From positions 1 through 41,793 of the forward strand of contig CANSQX010000006.1 of the NCBI GenBank assembly GCA_947649225.1: a stretch of DNA of 41,793 bases. Reading direction: 5' to 3'. The stretch's first letter is position 1; every line of letters starts with the position of its first letter. The stretch comes from an uncultured Flavonifractor sp. GTDB taxonomy: Bacteria > Bacillota > Clostridia > Oscillospirales > Oscillospiraceae. The translations under genes and the position numbers were made by a program. The notes under the pieces were generated by a model, which was given only the letters and a program-made list of their open reading frames with translations, was not told the DNA's origin and made no database searches. Shown piece after piece: positions 34,550 to 41,793 of the stretch.

Positions 34550-35713
34550 ATGACGCGAGTATACATTGTCCGGCACGCGGAGGCAGAGGGCAACCTCTAC
34601 CGCCGGGTCCACGGCTGGTATGACAGCTTGATCACCGGGAACGGCTACCGCCAGATCGCGGCCCTGGAGCAGCGCTTTGCGGAGATCCCGGTGGATGCGG
34701 TCTACTCCAGTGATCTGTTCCGCACCAGAACCACCGCCGGAGCCCTTTATAAGCCCAAAAACCTGCCCCTGCGCACCGCTCAGGGCCTGCGGGAGATTAA
34801 CCTGGGAGTCTGGGAGGACCTCCCCTTCGGGGAGCTGGCCCACCGGGACCCGGAGCGGCTGCGCGCGTTCAGCGCCATGGCTCCCGGCTTCTCCGTCCAG
34901 GGCGGCGAGACGTTCGCGCAGGTGCAGGAGCGGGTGCTTCGGACCGTCCGGGAGATCGCCGCTGCCCACCCCGGGCAGACTGTGGCCCTCTTCTCCCACG
35001 GCACCGCCATCCGCTGCCTCCAGGGGGCGATCCGAGGGCTGGGCCCCGGTGAGATGGACAGCCTGGGCCACAGCGACAACACCGGAGTATCCTGCTTCGA
35101 GGTAAACGGGGACGCTGTCACCCCGGTCTTCGAAAACGACAACAGCCACCTGTCCGAGGCGATCTCCACGCTGGCCCGGCAGAAGTGGTGGCGGAACAAG
35201 TCCGGCGGGGCCAAGGACGCCAATCTGTGGTTCCGCCCCATGGATCTGCGGGGCGAGGACGCAGATTTTTACTACGAGGCCCGGCAGGAGGCGTGGCTGG
35301 ACATCCACGGCCCCGCCATCCCCTTCGACGGGGCGGGCTTTCTGGCCGACGCCCGCCAAGGAGCAAAGGGCTTTCCTGGCGCTATCGTCTGCGCCATGCT
35401 GGGTGAGGAGCCCGCCGGGATCCTCCAGCTCAGCCCCCGCCGGGGCGCGGAGGAGGGGGTGGGCTGGCTCCCCTTCGTGTACATGGCACCCGCCCGCCGC
35501 AGGCAGGGCCTGGGCGTCCAGCTCATCGGCCAGGCGGTGTCCTTCTACCGGCCTATGGGCCGCACCCGGCTGCGCCTGCGCTGCGCCCCCGACAACGGCG
35601 TGGCCCAGCGGTTTTATCAAAAGTACGGCTTTTATAAGGTAGGGGAGGCCCAGGGCGCCCGGGTGCCCCTGGATATTCTGGAGAAGCGGATTGGATACGA
35701 TGACACAGAGTGA
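34550..35713 (+). CDS. Histidine phosphatase - GNAT acetyltransferase fusion
   Basis: A 387-residue two-domain protein. Residues 1-205 are a histidine phosphatase (phosphoglycerate mutase-like): RHAEAEGN (7-14) holds the phosphorylated histidine, AVYSSDLFRTRTTA the substrate arginines, and LFSHGTAIRCLQG (about 147-159) the second catalytic histidine. Residues about 235-380 are a GNAT domain, with the acetyl-CoA loop YMAPARRRQGLGVQLIGQAV (about 310-329) and DNGVAQRFYQKYGFYKVGE. Both active sites look intact. The stop overlaps the next gene by 14 bases. Substrates of either half are unknown. Confidence 0.9.
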   Translation: MTRVYIVRHAEAEGNLYRRVHGWYDSLITGNGYRQIAALEQRFAEIPVDAVYSSDLFRTRTTAGALYKPKNLPLRTAQGLREINLGVWEDLPFGELAHRDPERLRAFSAMAPGFSVQGGETFAQVQERVLRTVREIAAAHPGQTVALFSHGTAIRCLQGAIRGLGPGEMDSLGHSDNTGVSCFEVNGDAVTPVFENDNSHLSEAISTLARQKWWRNKSGGAKDANLWFRPMDLRGEDADFYYEARQEAWLDIHGPAIPFDGAGFLADARQGAKGFPGAIVCAMLGEEPAGILQLSPRRGAEEGVGWLPFVYMAPARRRQGLGVQLIGQAVSFYRPMGRTRLRLRCAPDNGVAQRFYQKYGFYKVGEAQGARVPLDILEKRIGYDDTE

Positions 35714-37670
35714 GTTTCTGCCGGTCTCCCGGGCCGATATGGCCCGGCGTGGCTGGGATTTTTATGATTTCCTGGTGATCACGGGGGATGCCTACGTGGA
35801 TCACCCCTCCTTCGGCCCCGCTATCATCAGCCGGGTGCTGGAGGCGGAGGGCTACCGGGTGGCTGTCCTGGCCCAGCCGGACTGGCGCGTCCCCGCCGCC
35901 TTCGCCGCCCTGGGACGGCCCCGGCTGGGGGTGCTGATCTCCGCCGGAAACCTGGACTCCATGGTGGCCCACTACACCGCCGCCAAAAAGCGCCGCCACG
36001 ACGACGCCTATTCCCCGGGCAATCAGGCGGGGCTCCGGCCCGACCGGGCGGTGATCGTCTACGCAAACCGGATTCGGGAGGTCTTTGGGAGCATCCCCCT
36101 GATCATCGGGGGGCTGGAGGCCTCGCTCCGCCGGTTTGCCCACTACGACTACTGGGAGGACAAGGTGCGCCGCTCGGTGCTCTTCGACGCCCAGGCCGAC
36201 CTGCTGGTCTACGGAATGGGGGAGGCGGCCACCCGGGAGATCGCCGCCCGGCTGGCCGCCGGGACGCCGGTGGGGGAGATTTCAGATGTAAAGGGGACCT
36301 GCTTTTCCGCAAATTCCCCCGCCGCCTGCGCCTACCCCCTGGTGGAGGTGCCCTCCTTTGAGACGGTGGCTCAGGATAAGCGGTGCTATGCCCTGGCCAA
36401 CAGGATCGAGTACGAGGAGCACGACCCGGTGCGGGGAAAGGCGGTGCTCCAGCGCCATGGGGACAAGCTGCTGGTGGTCAATCCTCCCATGCCGCCCCTG
36501 ACAGCGGCGGAGCTGGACGGGGTGTATGAGCTGCCCTACATCCGGGAGCCCCACCCGATGTACGGGGCCATGGGGGGCGTGCCCGCCATCGAAGAGGTCC
36601 GCTTCTCGGTGGCCCATAACCGGGGGTGCTTCGGAGCCTGTCATTTCTGCTCCCTGGCCTTCCACCAGGGGCGGATGATCACGGCCCGCAGCCGGGAGAG
36701 CGTGATCCGCGAGGCGGCCGCCCTCACCAAACACCCGGGCTTCAAGGGCTATATCCATGACGTGGGGGGCCCTACGGCCAACTTCCGGCAGCCCTCCTGT
36801 CAGAAACAGAAAAAGGCGGGGCTGTGCCGGGGACGGGCCTGTCTGGCTCCGGAGCCCTGTCCCAGCCTGGACGCCGGACATACCGACTACCTGATGCTCC
36901 TGCGCAGCTTGAGGGAGCTGCCGGGGGTCAAAAAGGTTTTCATCCGATCCGGCATCCGCTTTGACTACATGATGCAGGACAAGAGCGGGGAGTTCTTCGC
37001 CGAGCTGGTCCAACACCACATCTCCGGCCAGCTCAAGGTGGCTCCGGAGCACTGCGTCAATGCGGTCCTGGACAAGATGGGCAAGCCCCATATCGAAGTG
37101 TACGAGAAATTCCGGCAGAAGTACGAGCGCCTGAACCAGCGGTACGGTAAAAACCAGTATCTGGTCCCCTATCTCATGTCCTCCCACCCGGGCTGCACCC
37201 TGGGGGATGCGGTGCAGCTGGCCGAGTGGCTCAACCGCACCGGCCGCCAGCCCGAGCAGGTCCAGGACTTCTACCCCACGCCGGGCACTCTGTCCACCTG
37301 TATGTACCATACGGGGCTGGACCCCCGTACCATGGAGCCGGTCTATGTGCCCCGGGACCCCCATGAAAAGGCTATGCAGCGGGCCCTGATGCAGTGGAAG
37401 CGGCCTGATAAGCGGCCCCTGGTGCTGGAGGCCCTGCGCCGGGCCGGGCGGGAGGATCTCATCGGCTATGGCAAGGGCTGTCTGGTCCGGCCGGAGCGGG
37501 GCGGCTCTGCCCAAAAGCGGGAGGAGGCCCATCAACCGGCCCGGGCGGGAAAGGGAAAAAAGCCGCCGGAGAAGGGGAGCGCACGGTCCGGCAAGCCCCT
37601 GGTCCGGGGGGCGGGCTGGGCGGTCCCAAAGCCCAAAAAGAACGCCCGGCCGAATAAAAAGCGGCGGTGA
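35700..37670 (+). CDS. YgiQ family radical SAM protein
   Basis: A 656-residue radical SAM enzyme of the YgiQ (UPF0313) family. The 4Fe-4S cluster motif C-x3-C-x2-C is in NRGCFGACHFCSLAFHQGR (about residues 306-324). The YgiQ-specific N-terminal domain opens FYDFLVITGDAYVDHPSFGP (about 21-40). The conserved ISGQLKVAPEH and DFYPTPGTLSTCMYHTGLDP segments lie after the radical SAM barrel. The C-terminal 80 residues are basic and disordered. ATG 35700 lies in the end of the previous gene. The reaction catalysed by YgiQ proteins is unknown. Confidence 0.95.
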   Translation: MTQSEFLPVSRADMARRGWDFYDFLVITGDAYVDHPSFGPAIISRVLEAEGYRVAVLAQPDWRVPAAFAALGRPRLGVLISAGNLDSMVAHYTAAKKRRHDDAYSPGNQAGLRPDRAVIVYANRIREVFGSIPLIIGGLEASLRRFAHYDYWEDKVRRSVLFDAQADLLVYGMGEAATREIAARLAAGTPVGEISDVKGTCFSANSPAACAYPLVEVPSFETVAQDKRCYALANRIEYEEHDPVRGKAVLQRHGDKLLVVNPPMPPLTAAELDGVYELPYIREPHPMYGAMGGVPAIEEVRFSVAHNRGCFGACHFCSLAFHQGRMITARSRESVIREAAALTKHPGFKGYIHDVGGPTANFRQPSCQKQKKAGLCRGRACLAPEPCPSLDAGHTDYLMLLRSLRELPGVKKVFIRSGIRFDYMMQDKSGEFFAELVQHHISGQLKVAPEHCVNAVLDKMGKPHIEVYEKFRQKYERLNQRYGKNQYLVPYLMSSHPGCTLGDAVQLAEWLNRTGRQPEQVQDFYPTPGTLSTCMYHTGLDPRTMEPVYVPRDPHEKAMQRALMQWKRPDKRPLVLEALRRAGREDLIGYGKGCLVRPERGGSAQKREEAHQPARAGKGKKPPEKGSARSGKPLVRGAGWAVPKPKKNARPNKKRR

Positions 37671-37681
37671 GGGGGCGGCCC

Positions 37682-38137
37682 ATGTACCTCAGAGCCTATA
37701 CGCCCGCCGACTGCGGGGCGCTGGCAGATCTGTTTTACCACACGGTCCATACCGTCAATGCGCGGGACTATACGGCGGAGCAGCTGGCCGTGTGGGCGAG
37801 CGGTACGGTGGATTTGGCGCAGTGGAACCGGTCCTTTTTGGCCCATATCACGCTGGTTGCGGTGGAGGACGGGCAGATAGCGGGCTTTGGAGACATCGGC
37901 AAGACCGGATATCTGGACCGGCTGTATGTCCACCGGGACTTCCAGCGCCGGGGGATTGCCGCTGCACTCTGCGATGCGCTGGAGCGCAGCATTCCGGCGG
38001 AGCGGATCACGACCTATGCCTCGATTACGGCCAGACCGTTTTTCGAGCGGAGGGGCTACCGTGTCCTCAGAGCGCAGCAGGTGGTGTGCACCGGCGTGTC
38101 TCTGACCAACTATGTGATGCAGTACTGGAAAAAATAG
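37682..38137 (+). CDS. GNAT family N-acetyltransferase (YafP-like)
   Basis: A 151-residue GNAT enzyme. It opens MYLRAYTPADCGALADLFYH; the acetyl-CoA motif is YLDRLYVHRDFQRRGIAAAL (about residues 76-95), with FFERRGYRVLRAQQV (about 120-134) as the C-terminal signature. GAGGGGG six bases before ATG 37682 fixes the start, 11 bases after ygiQ. YafP relatives are linked to resistance to toxic aromatic compounds; the target here is unknown. Confidence 0.9.
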   Translation: MYLRAYTPADCGALADLFYHTVHTVNARDYTAEQLAVWASGTVDLAQWNRSFLAHITLVAVEDGQIAGFGDIGKTGYLDRLYVHRDFQRRGIAAALCDALERSIPAERITTYASITARPFFERRGYRVLRAQQVVCTGVSLTNYVMQYWKK

Positions 38138-38150
38138 AGGCGCCTGCAAA

Positions 38151-38189
38151 GCGGCGCACGGAGCATGAAATCCATACTCCGTGCGCCGC
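38151..38189. terminator. Convergent hairpin between GNAT and racemase genes
   Basis: The 13-bp stem GCGGCGCACGGAG (38151-38163) / CTCCGTGCGCCGC (38177-38189). It lies between two converging stop codons; T-tracts are weak on both strands. Confidence 0.6.
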
Positions 38190-38195
38190 TGTTCG

Positions 38196-39314
38196 CTATG
38201 AGGGGAGGACCACCCGCTCCAGGCGGGGGCCCAGGCGGGAGAACAGCTCGTTGGTGATGGTGCCGCAGGCCTCCGCCAGCTGTCCGGCGGAGCGGGCGGC
38301 CGCCCCGTCCCGGCCGATGAGGGTGGCGGTGTCGCCGGGGGACACCCCGCCGATCCCGGTCACGTCCACCAGAAGCTGGTCCATGCAGACGAGCCCGGCG
38401 ATGGGGGCGTACTGCCCATGGATGAGCACCCCGCCCCGCCCGTTGGAGAGGGCCCGGGGCAGGCCGTCGGCGTAGCCGATGGACAGCACCGCCACCCGGG
38501 CGGGGCCGGAGGGAGAGAAGGCTCCGTCATAGCCCGCCCGCTCCCCGGCGGCCAGCTCCCGCACCTGGACCACCCGGGCCCGGAGGGAGAGTACCGGCTG
38601 CAGCGCAGGATTGGCCCGGGTCTGGTCGCCGGGACGGCTGAGTACGCCGTAGAGGGCGATGCCCGTCCGGGCCCAGGCGCAGGCGGGGAGCTCCCCGTAG
38701 TTGAGGAGGCCGTAGCTGCTCTGGACGTGGAGGGCGGCGGAGCCGCACCCCGCAGCCCGGAGGGTCTCCGCCCCCTGGGCGAACCGGCGCAGCTGTGCCC
38801 GGGTGGCCGCCTCACTGCGCCCGGAGCGGCCGGAGGCCTCGGCCAGGTGGGTGTAGATCCCGGTGACGGTCAGGTTGGGACAGGCGCAGGCCGCCGCCAG
38901 CGCCGCCGCATCGTCCCAGGGGAGGCCCAGGCGGTGCATCCCGGTGTCCAGCTTCAGGTGGACGGACAGGGGGAGGCCAGCCGCGCTGAGCGCCCGGGCG
39001 TGCTCCAGGCTCACCACGGTCTGGGCCAGGCTGTGGCGGGCCAGCAGGGGGGCGGACTCCGGTCCGGCCCAGCCCAGCACCAGAATCGTGCCCCTGATGC
39101 CGTCCTCCCGCAGGCGGACCCCCTCCTCGGGGGTGGCCACGGCGAAGGCGTCCACCCCCGAGGAGGCGCAGAGCCGGGCGATCTCCCGATCCCCGTGGCC
39201 ATAGGCGTTGGCCTTGACCACCGCCATCAGGGCTCCCCCATGGGGCAGCAGGGCGCGCAGGGCGGACAGATTGTGCCGGAGCGCCCCGGCATCCAGCTCG
39301 ATCCACGCTCTCAT
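38196..39314 (-). CDS. Alanine/serine racemase (soluble), VanT-like role
   Basis: A 372-residue PLP-dependent alanine racemase fold. The PLP lysine is K34 in AVVKANAYGHG; the second catalytic base is the tyrosine in GERAGYDGAFSP (about residue 262); SIGYADGLPR and VCMDQLLVDVT (about 308-318) are also typical. It makes D-Ala and, in this operon, possibly D-Ser for the ligase encoded upstream. VanT of classical vanG clusters has an N-terminal membrane domain, which is absent here. It is the last of four overlapping genes and starts inside the acetyltransferase end (ATGA). Whether it prefers serine is not visible. Confidence 0.92.
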   Translation of the reverse strand: MRAWIELDAGALRHNLSALRALLPHGGALMAVVKANAYGHGDREIARLCASSGVDAFAVATPEEGVRLREDGIRGTILVLGWAGPESAPLLARHSLAQTVVSLEHARALSAAGLPLSVHLKLDTGMHRLGLPWDDAAALAAACACPNLTVTGIYTHLAEASGRSGRSEAATRAQLRRFAQGAETLRAAGCGSAALHVQSSYGLLNYGELPACAWARTGIALYGVLSRPGDQTRANPALQPVLSLRARVVQVRELAAGERAGYDGAFSPSGPARVAVLSIGYADGLPRALSNGRGGVLIHGQYAPIAGLVCMDQLLVDVTGIGGVSPGDTATLIGRDGAAARSAGQLAEACGTITNELFSRLGPRLERVVLPS

Positions 39315-39775
39315 GGCCTGTCCCCCCGCTCGAGGATCCGAGGCGGCGGGGCCACCACGGTGGCGCCCCTGGGTACGTCCGTATGCACCACCGCCCCCGC
39401 CCCGATTTTTGCGCCGTCCCCGACGGTGATGCCGCCGACCAGCACCGCCCCCGCCCCGATGAGGCAGTTGTCCCCGATTCTGGGGGCCCGGCCGCCCACC
39501 TCGCCGATGGTCACGTTCTGGTAGATGCGGCAGTCCCGGCCGATGACGGCGTACCGGGAGATATAGACCCCGTGGAGGCCGTGGGGCAGGGTGGGCCGGC
39601 CTGCAAGCACTGCATCCCGCCCGATATAGCCGCCGTGCCTATGGGCCATGCGGTAGAGGAGAAAGGTCAGAATGTCCCGCCAGAGCCGGGAGCGGGTCCG
39701 GCTGCGGGCTTCGAACAGCCGCCAGTAGAGGCCCAGGTTGTCTCCTTTGGAGCAATCAGTCAGCGCGGCCCTCAT
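39311..39775 (-). CDS. Serine acetyltransferase-like hexapeptide transferase
   Basis: A 154-residue left-handed beta-helix acyltransferase. Hexapeptide repeats run from GGYIGRDAVLAG to the end, including the LPHGLHGVYISRYAVIG stretch and NVTIGEVGGRAPRIGDNCLIG. The layout matches short CysE-related enzymes. In this operon, between a D,D-peptidase and a racemase, acetylation of serine or of another precursor is possible, but the substrate is inferred only from position. Both ends overlap neighbours by four bases. Confidence 0.85.
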   Translation of the reverse strand: MRAALTDCSKGDNLGLYWRLFEARSRTRSRLWRDILTFLLYRMAHRHGGYIGRDAVLAGRPTLPHGLHGVYISRYAVIGRDCRIYQNVTIGEVGGRAPRIGDNCLIGAGAVLVGGITVGDGAKIGAGAVVHTDVPRGATVVAPPPRILERGDRP

Positions 39776-40308
39776 GAGAGGAACTCCTCTAGGACCAGAC
39801 CACGGCGGGCGATCTCACCGGCATAGGGCTTCCCCACATAGCGGAAATGCCAGGGCTCGTGAGCGATGCCGGTTACAGCCTCCTTGCCCGCCGGGTAGCG
39901 CTGAATGAAGCCGTAGGCCGGGGCCATCTCCCGAAAGGCCTGGCAGATCCCCTCATAGGGAAACGCAGGGCAGATAAAATCGAGATCCGGCCCCAAGAGG
40001 CCCAGATCGATGGCGAGCCCGGTCTGGTGCTCGCTGTGGCCGGGAAGGGCCACGAACTGCCGGGTGAAGTCCGGGCCGTGGTCCCGGAGGGCGCTGTCAT
40101 AGATCTGCCGCTGCTCCTCCCGGGAGCGCCAGCCGCTCACCGGAACCAGCTGCCGCCAGCCGTGCAGGCGCTCCATGAGCCGGGAGAGGGCGGCAGCTGC
40201 CTCACGCTCCATCAGAACGTGTGGAAAGTCCGGGTGAATGGGGACCAGATCCTGGGCTGTCCCCTCCGGAAAGGGGCGCTGGAGGTTCACAAGAATCAGA
40301 TGATTCAT
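39772..40308 (-). CDS. VanXY-type D,D-dipeptidase/carboxypeptidase
   Basis: A 178-residue zinc peptidase of the VanY/VanX family. Zinc and catalytic residues are in ALPGHSEHQTGLAIDLG (about residues 91-107, S-x-H-x(6)-D) and GIAHEPWHFRYVG (about 148-160, E and H). PVSGWRSREEQRQIYD (about 57-72) is conserved. It has no signal peptide, as in cytoplasmic VanXY. It resembles VanXY-G and would hydrolyse D-Ala-D-Ala and trim precursors ending in D-Ala, leaving D-Ala-D-Ser. It overlaps ligase and acetyltransferase by four bases each. Confidence 0.88.
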   Translation of the reverse strand: MNHLILVNLQRPFPEGTAQDLVPIHPDFPHVLMEREAAAALSRLMERLHGWRQLVPVSGWRSREEQRQIYDSALRDHGPDFTRQFVALPGHSEHQTGLAIDLGLLGPDLDFICPAFPYEGICQAFREMAPAYGFIQRYPAGKEAVTGIAHEPWHFRYVGKPYAGEIARRGLVLEEFLS

Positions 40309-41369
40309 GCGCCCACCGCCAGTCCGATGAGCTTGTCCAGCAGGGGGGTGAACGCCAGCCCAATCCCCTTCATCATATTGGGAAAGCGGCTGTGGGCAGT
40401 GAAGCCGGGGATGGTGTTGACCTCGTTGAAGACGATCTGCTCATCGGGGGTGAGAAACAGGTCCACCCGGGCGAAGCCGGAGCACTCCAGCGCCCGGTAG
40501 ATCCGCCAGGCTGCGGCCTGGATTTTAGCCTCCGTGTCCGGGGAGATGCGGGCGGGCATATGGATGGCCGAGGTGATCAGATGGTATTTTTCCGTGTAGT
40601 CGAAGAAGCCGCCGGACAGCTCGATCTCGTCCACCCGGCCCAAGGTGAGGGTGTCCGTACCCAACACGGCGCAGCCCACCTCGAAGCCGGGGACCGCCTC
40701 CTCCAGGAGCACCTTGCCGTCGTGGGCCAGGGCGGCCTCCACTGCCGCATTTAGGTCCTCCGGGCGCTCCACCCGGCTGATGCCGAAGGAGGAGCCGGAC
40801 CGGGCGGGTTTGACGAAGAGGGGATAGCGCAGGGCGGCGGTGCGCAAGGGGAGGAGTGCGAAATCCTCCCCAGCGCGAAAGGAGGCTGAAGATGGGACGG
40901 CCACCCCGGCGGCTGCGGCCAGGGTGTGGGCTACCTCCTTGTCCATGCAGACGGCCGAGGCCAGGGAGCCGCACCCCACGATGGGGATGCCCGCCAGCTC
41001 CAGCAGGCCCTGAACGGTGCCATCCTCGCCGTTTTTACCGTGGAGCACCGGGAAGGCGGCGTCCAGCCGGATGGTGGTGATCCCGGCGGGGGCGACGGTC
41101 ATCAGCCCGTGGAGCCCACGGTCGGGGGAGATGAGGGCGGGGGTGCAGTGCCGGGCGTCGGCGTGCCAGGTGTCGTCCAGCAGGGCGTCCGCCGGGCCGT
41201 CATAAAGGAACCAGCGCCCGTCCCGGGTGATGCCCAGCAGGACGGGAATGTACTTCCCCCGGTCCAGGTGGGAGACCACCGCGTGGGCCGACTCCAGAGA
41301 GACCGGGTACTCGGTGGAGCATCCTCCGAACAGGACCGCGATGGTGTATTTACGCTGCGTTTGATTCAT
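40305..41369 (-). CDS. vanG: VanG-type D-alanine--D-serine ligase
   Basis: A 354-residue ATP-grasp ligase that opens VLFGGCSTEYPVSLESAH (about residues 13-30), as VanG does. Further matches are PVLHGKNGEDGTVQGLLEL, YPLFVKPARSGSSFGI, EEAVPGFEVGCAVLG and the loop GGFFDYTEKYHLITS (about 233-247), where EKY marks VanC/E/G-type D-Ala-D-Ser ligases rather than VanA-type. NEVNTIPGFTAHSRFPNMM holds metal ligands. It would join D-Ala to D-Ser, giving peptidoglycan ends that bind vancomycin weakly. AGGAGG ten bases upstream marks the start. First gene of a four-gene operon; no VanR/VanS genes are in view. Serine preference is by motif only. Confidence 0.9.
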   Translation of the reverse strand: MNQTQRKYTIAVLFGGCSTEYPVSLESAHAVVSHLDRGKYIPVLLGITRDGRWFLYDGPADALLDDTWHADARHCTPALISPDRGLHGLMTVAPAGITTIRLDAAFPVLHGKNGEDGTVQGLLELAGIPIVGCGSLASAVCMDKEVAHTLAAAAGVAVPSSASFRAGEDFALLPLRTAALRYPLFVKPARSGSSFGISRVERPEDLNAAVEAALAHDGKVLLEEAVPGFEVGCAVLGTDTLTLGRVDEIELSGGFFDYTEKYHLITSAIHMPARISPDTEAKIQAAAWRIYRALECSGFARVDLFLTPDEQIVFNEVNTIPGFTAHSRFPNMMKGIGLAFTPLLDKLIGLAVGA

Positions 41370-41411
41370 AAAGCATTCGCCTCCTGACGCAAGTTCGATT
41401 CGTTCGCTCTG

Positions 41412-41450
41412 ATTATACCAAAGATTGTACCAGGGAAATTTGAGTTTCCC
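41412..41450 (-). promoter_or_regulatory. Promoter/operator region of the vanG-like operon
   Basis: Two overlapping -10-like boxes, TATAAT (41412-41417) and TACAAT (41424-41429), lack a clear -35. Where the -35 should be is a perfect dyad, GGGAAA (41433-41438) and TTTCCC (41445-41450). This is typical of a promoter needing, or blocked by, a regulator. Confidence 0.45.
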
Positions 41451-41504
41451 CGGATCAAAGCCTTACGAATTTCTGTCAGGGGGCTTAATTCTTTGGGACG
41501 GAAC

Positions 41505-41537
41505 GGGGAGGCGGCCCCAGCCGTGACCGCCTCTCCC
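41505..41537 (-). terminator. Hairpin after the S1-domain gene
   Basis: The stem GGGGAGGCGG (41505-41514) / CCGCCTCTCCC (41527-41537) lies 12 bases beyond the stop on the minus strand. The T-tract is poor. Confidence 0.5.
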
Positions 41538-41548
41538 AGTGGGCGCGA

Positions 41549-41793
41549 TCAGCCGCAGAAGACGCTCTCCGCCCCGATTTTACGGCAGCCCTCGGGGGCG
41601 TACTTCCATTTGCCGACGGTCCCGCCGGTGATGAAGTAGCGCAGGGGGGCGGGGGCTGAATCAGGCGGGAGGCGGTCAATGGCCAGCAATTTGATCTTCA
41701 TCCGCTCGGGGAGGATGGACTTGAGGTAGACCGACACCCGGTCCCCCTCGGTCAGCCCGGGCCGGACCTCGGCCAGGCCGGACAGGTTGGGGG
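41549..41793 (-). CDS. C-terminus of an S1 RNA-binding domain protein (partial)
   Basis: The frame stays open to the window edge, so the gene begins outside. The visible 80 codons read LAEVRPGLTEGDRVSVYLKS and ERMKIKLLAID, the end of an S1 domain, then LRYFITGGTVGKWKYAPEG, which resembles the tail of clostridial S1-like proteins. The apparent start within (GTG, 41735-41737) is an internal codon. Function is probably RNA binding. Confidence 0.7.
   Translation of the reverse strand, partial: PNLSGLAEVRPGLTEGDRVSVYLKSILPERMKIKLLAIDRLPPDSAPAPLRYFITGGTVGKWKYAPEGCRKIGAESVFCG

Noticed and set aside
41386-41405. tRNA T-arm-like GTTCGATTC
   Set aside because: No acceptor, D or anticodon arms surround it, and it lies in the leader of the vanG-like operon.

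Overview
The window looks like the chromosome of a high-GC anaerobic Firmicute of the Oscillospiraceae type (Flavonifractor, Lawsonibacter or Pseudoflavonifractor-like). This is inferred from the strong GC-ending codon bias combined with AGGAGG ribosome binding sites and TTGnnn-N17-TATAAT promoters, from the gene families present (GTP-type PEPCK, DUF5711, HAAS/PadR, IPMTG-anchored adhesin, pyrK/pyrD type 1B), and from the vanG-like and Lsa-like genes typical of gut clostridia. No rRNA, tRNA or CRISPR array was found.

Layout. 1-3670: tail of an upstream gene, a stem-loop cluster, a DUF5655 protein, an orphan non-coding island, a YvbK-like acetyltransferase and, divergent from it, the transcription accessory factor Tex. 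3891-8400: a MATE efflux pump, then the truA-DUF5711-cvpA operon. 8526-11078: a Clp AAA+ ATPase whose frame is open from end to end except for one in-frame TAG. 11132-12963: an ECF sigma factor with a coupled membrane protein, presumably its anti-sigma factor. 13099-13320: a MITE-like element. 13485-15235: an Lsa-type ABC-F antibiotic-resistance gene behind a long leader with an attenuator-like terminator. 15455-20791: a 1778-residue sortase-anchored adhesin. 21001-21792: a YlmH-like S4 protein.

21871-24980: an Na+/solute symporter operon that ends in two micro-proteins, divergent from an MtaA/UROD-type methyltransferase; an inverted repeat lies between them. 25252-27018: PEP carboxykinase. 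27163-28262: a HAAS-domain membrane protein and a PadR regulator. 28326-28502: a small unannotated protein. 28745-33728: pyrimidine genes pyrC-pyrF, two zinc-ribbon proteins, a second MITE copy, then pyrK-pyrD. 33825-38137: a small membrane protein, a GC-rich non-coding block with G9 and G11 tracts, a histidine phosphatase-GNAT fusion, a YgiQ radical SAM protein and a GNAT. 38196-41369 (minus strand): four genes with 4-base overlaps encoding a VanG-type ligase, a VanXY-type D,D-peptidase, a hexapeptide acetyltransferase and an alanine/serine racemase. The window ends in the C-terminus of an S1-domain protein.

How the genes work together. The pyr genes cover dihydroorotate formation, its oxidation and OMP decarboxylation. 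The vanG-like operon would make D-Ala-D-Ser peptidoglycan ends and remove D-Ala-D-Ala. Together with the ABC-F gene and the MATE pump, that gives three potential drug-tolerance functions in 42 kb. The most unusual items are the amber-interrupted Clp ATPase, the compact vanG-like operon with a soluble racemase and an acetyltransferase, the ABC-F leader, the symporter micro-proteins and the two MITE copies.
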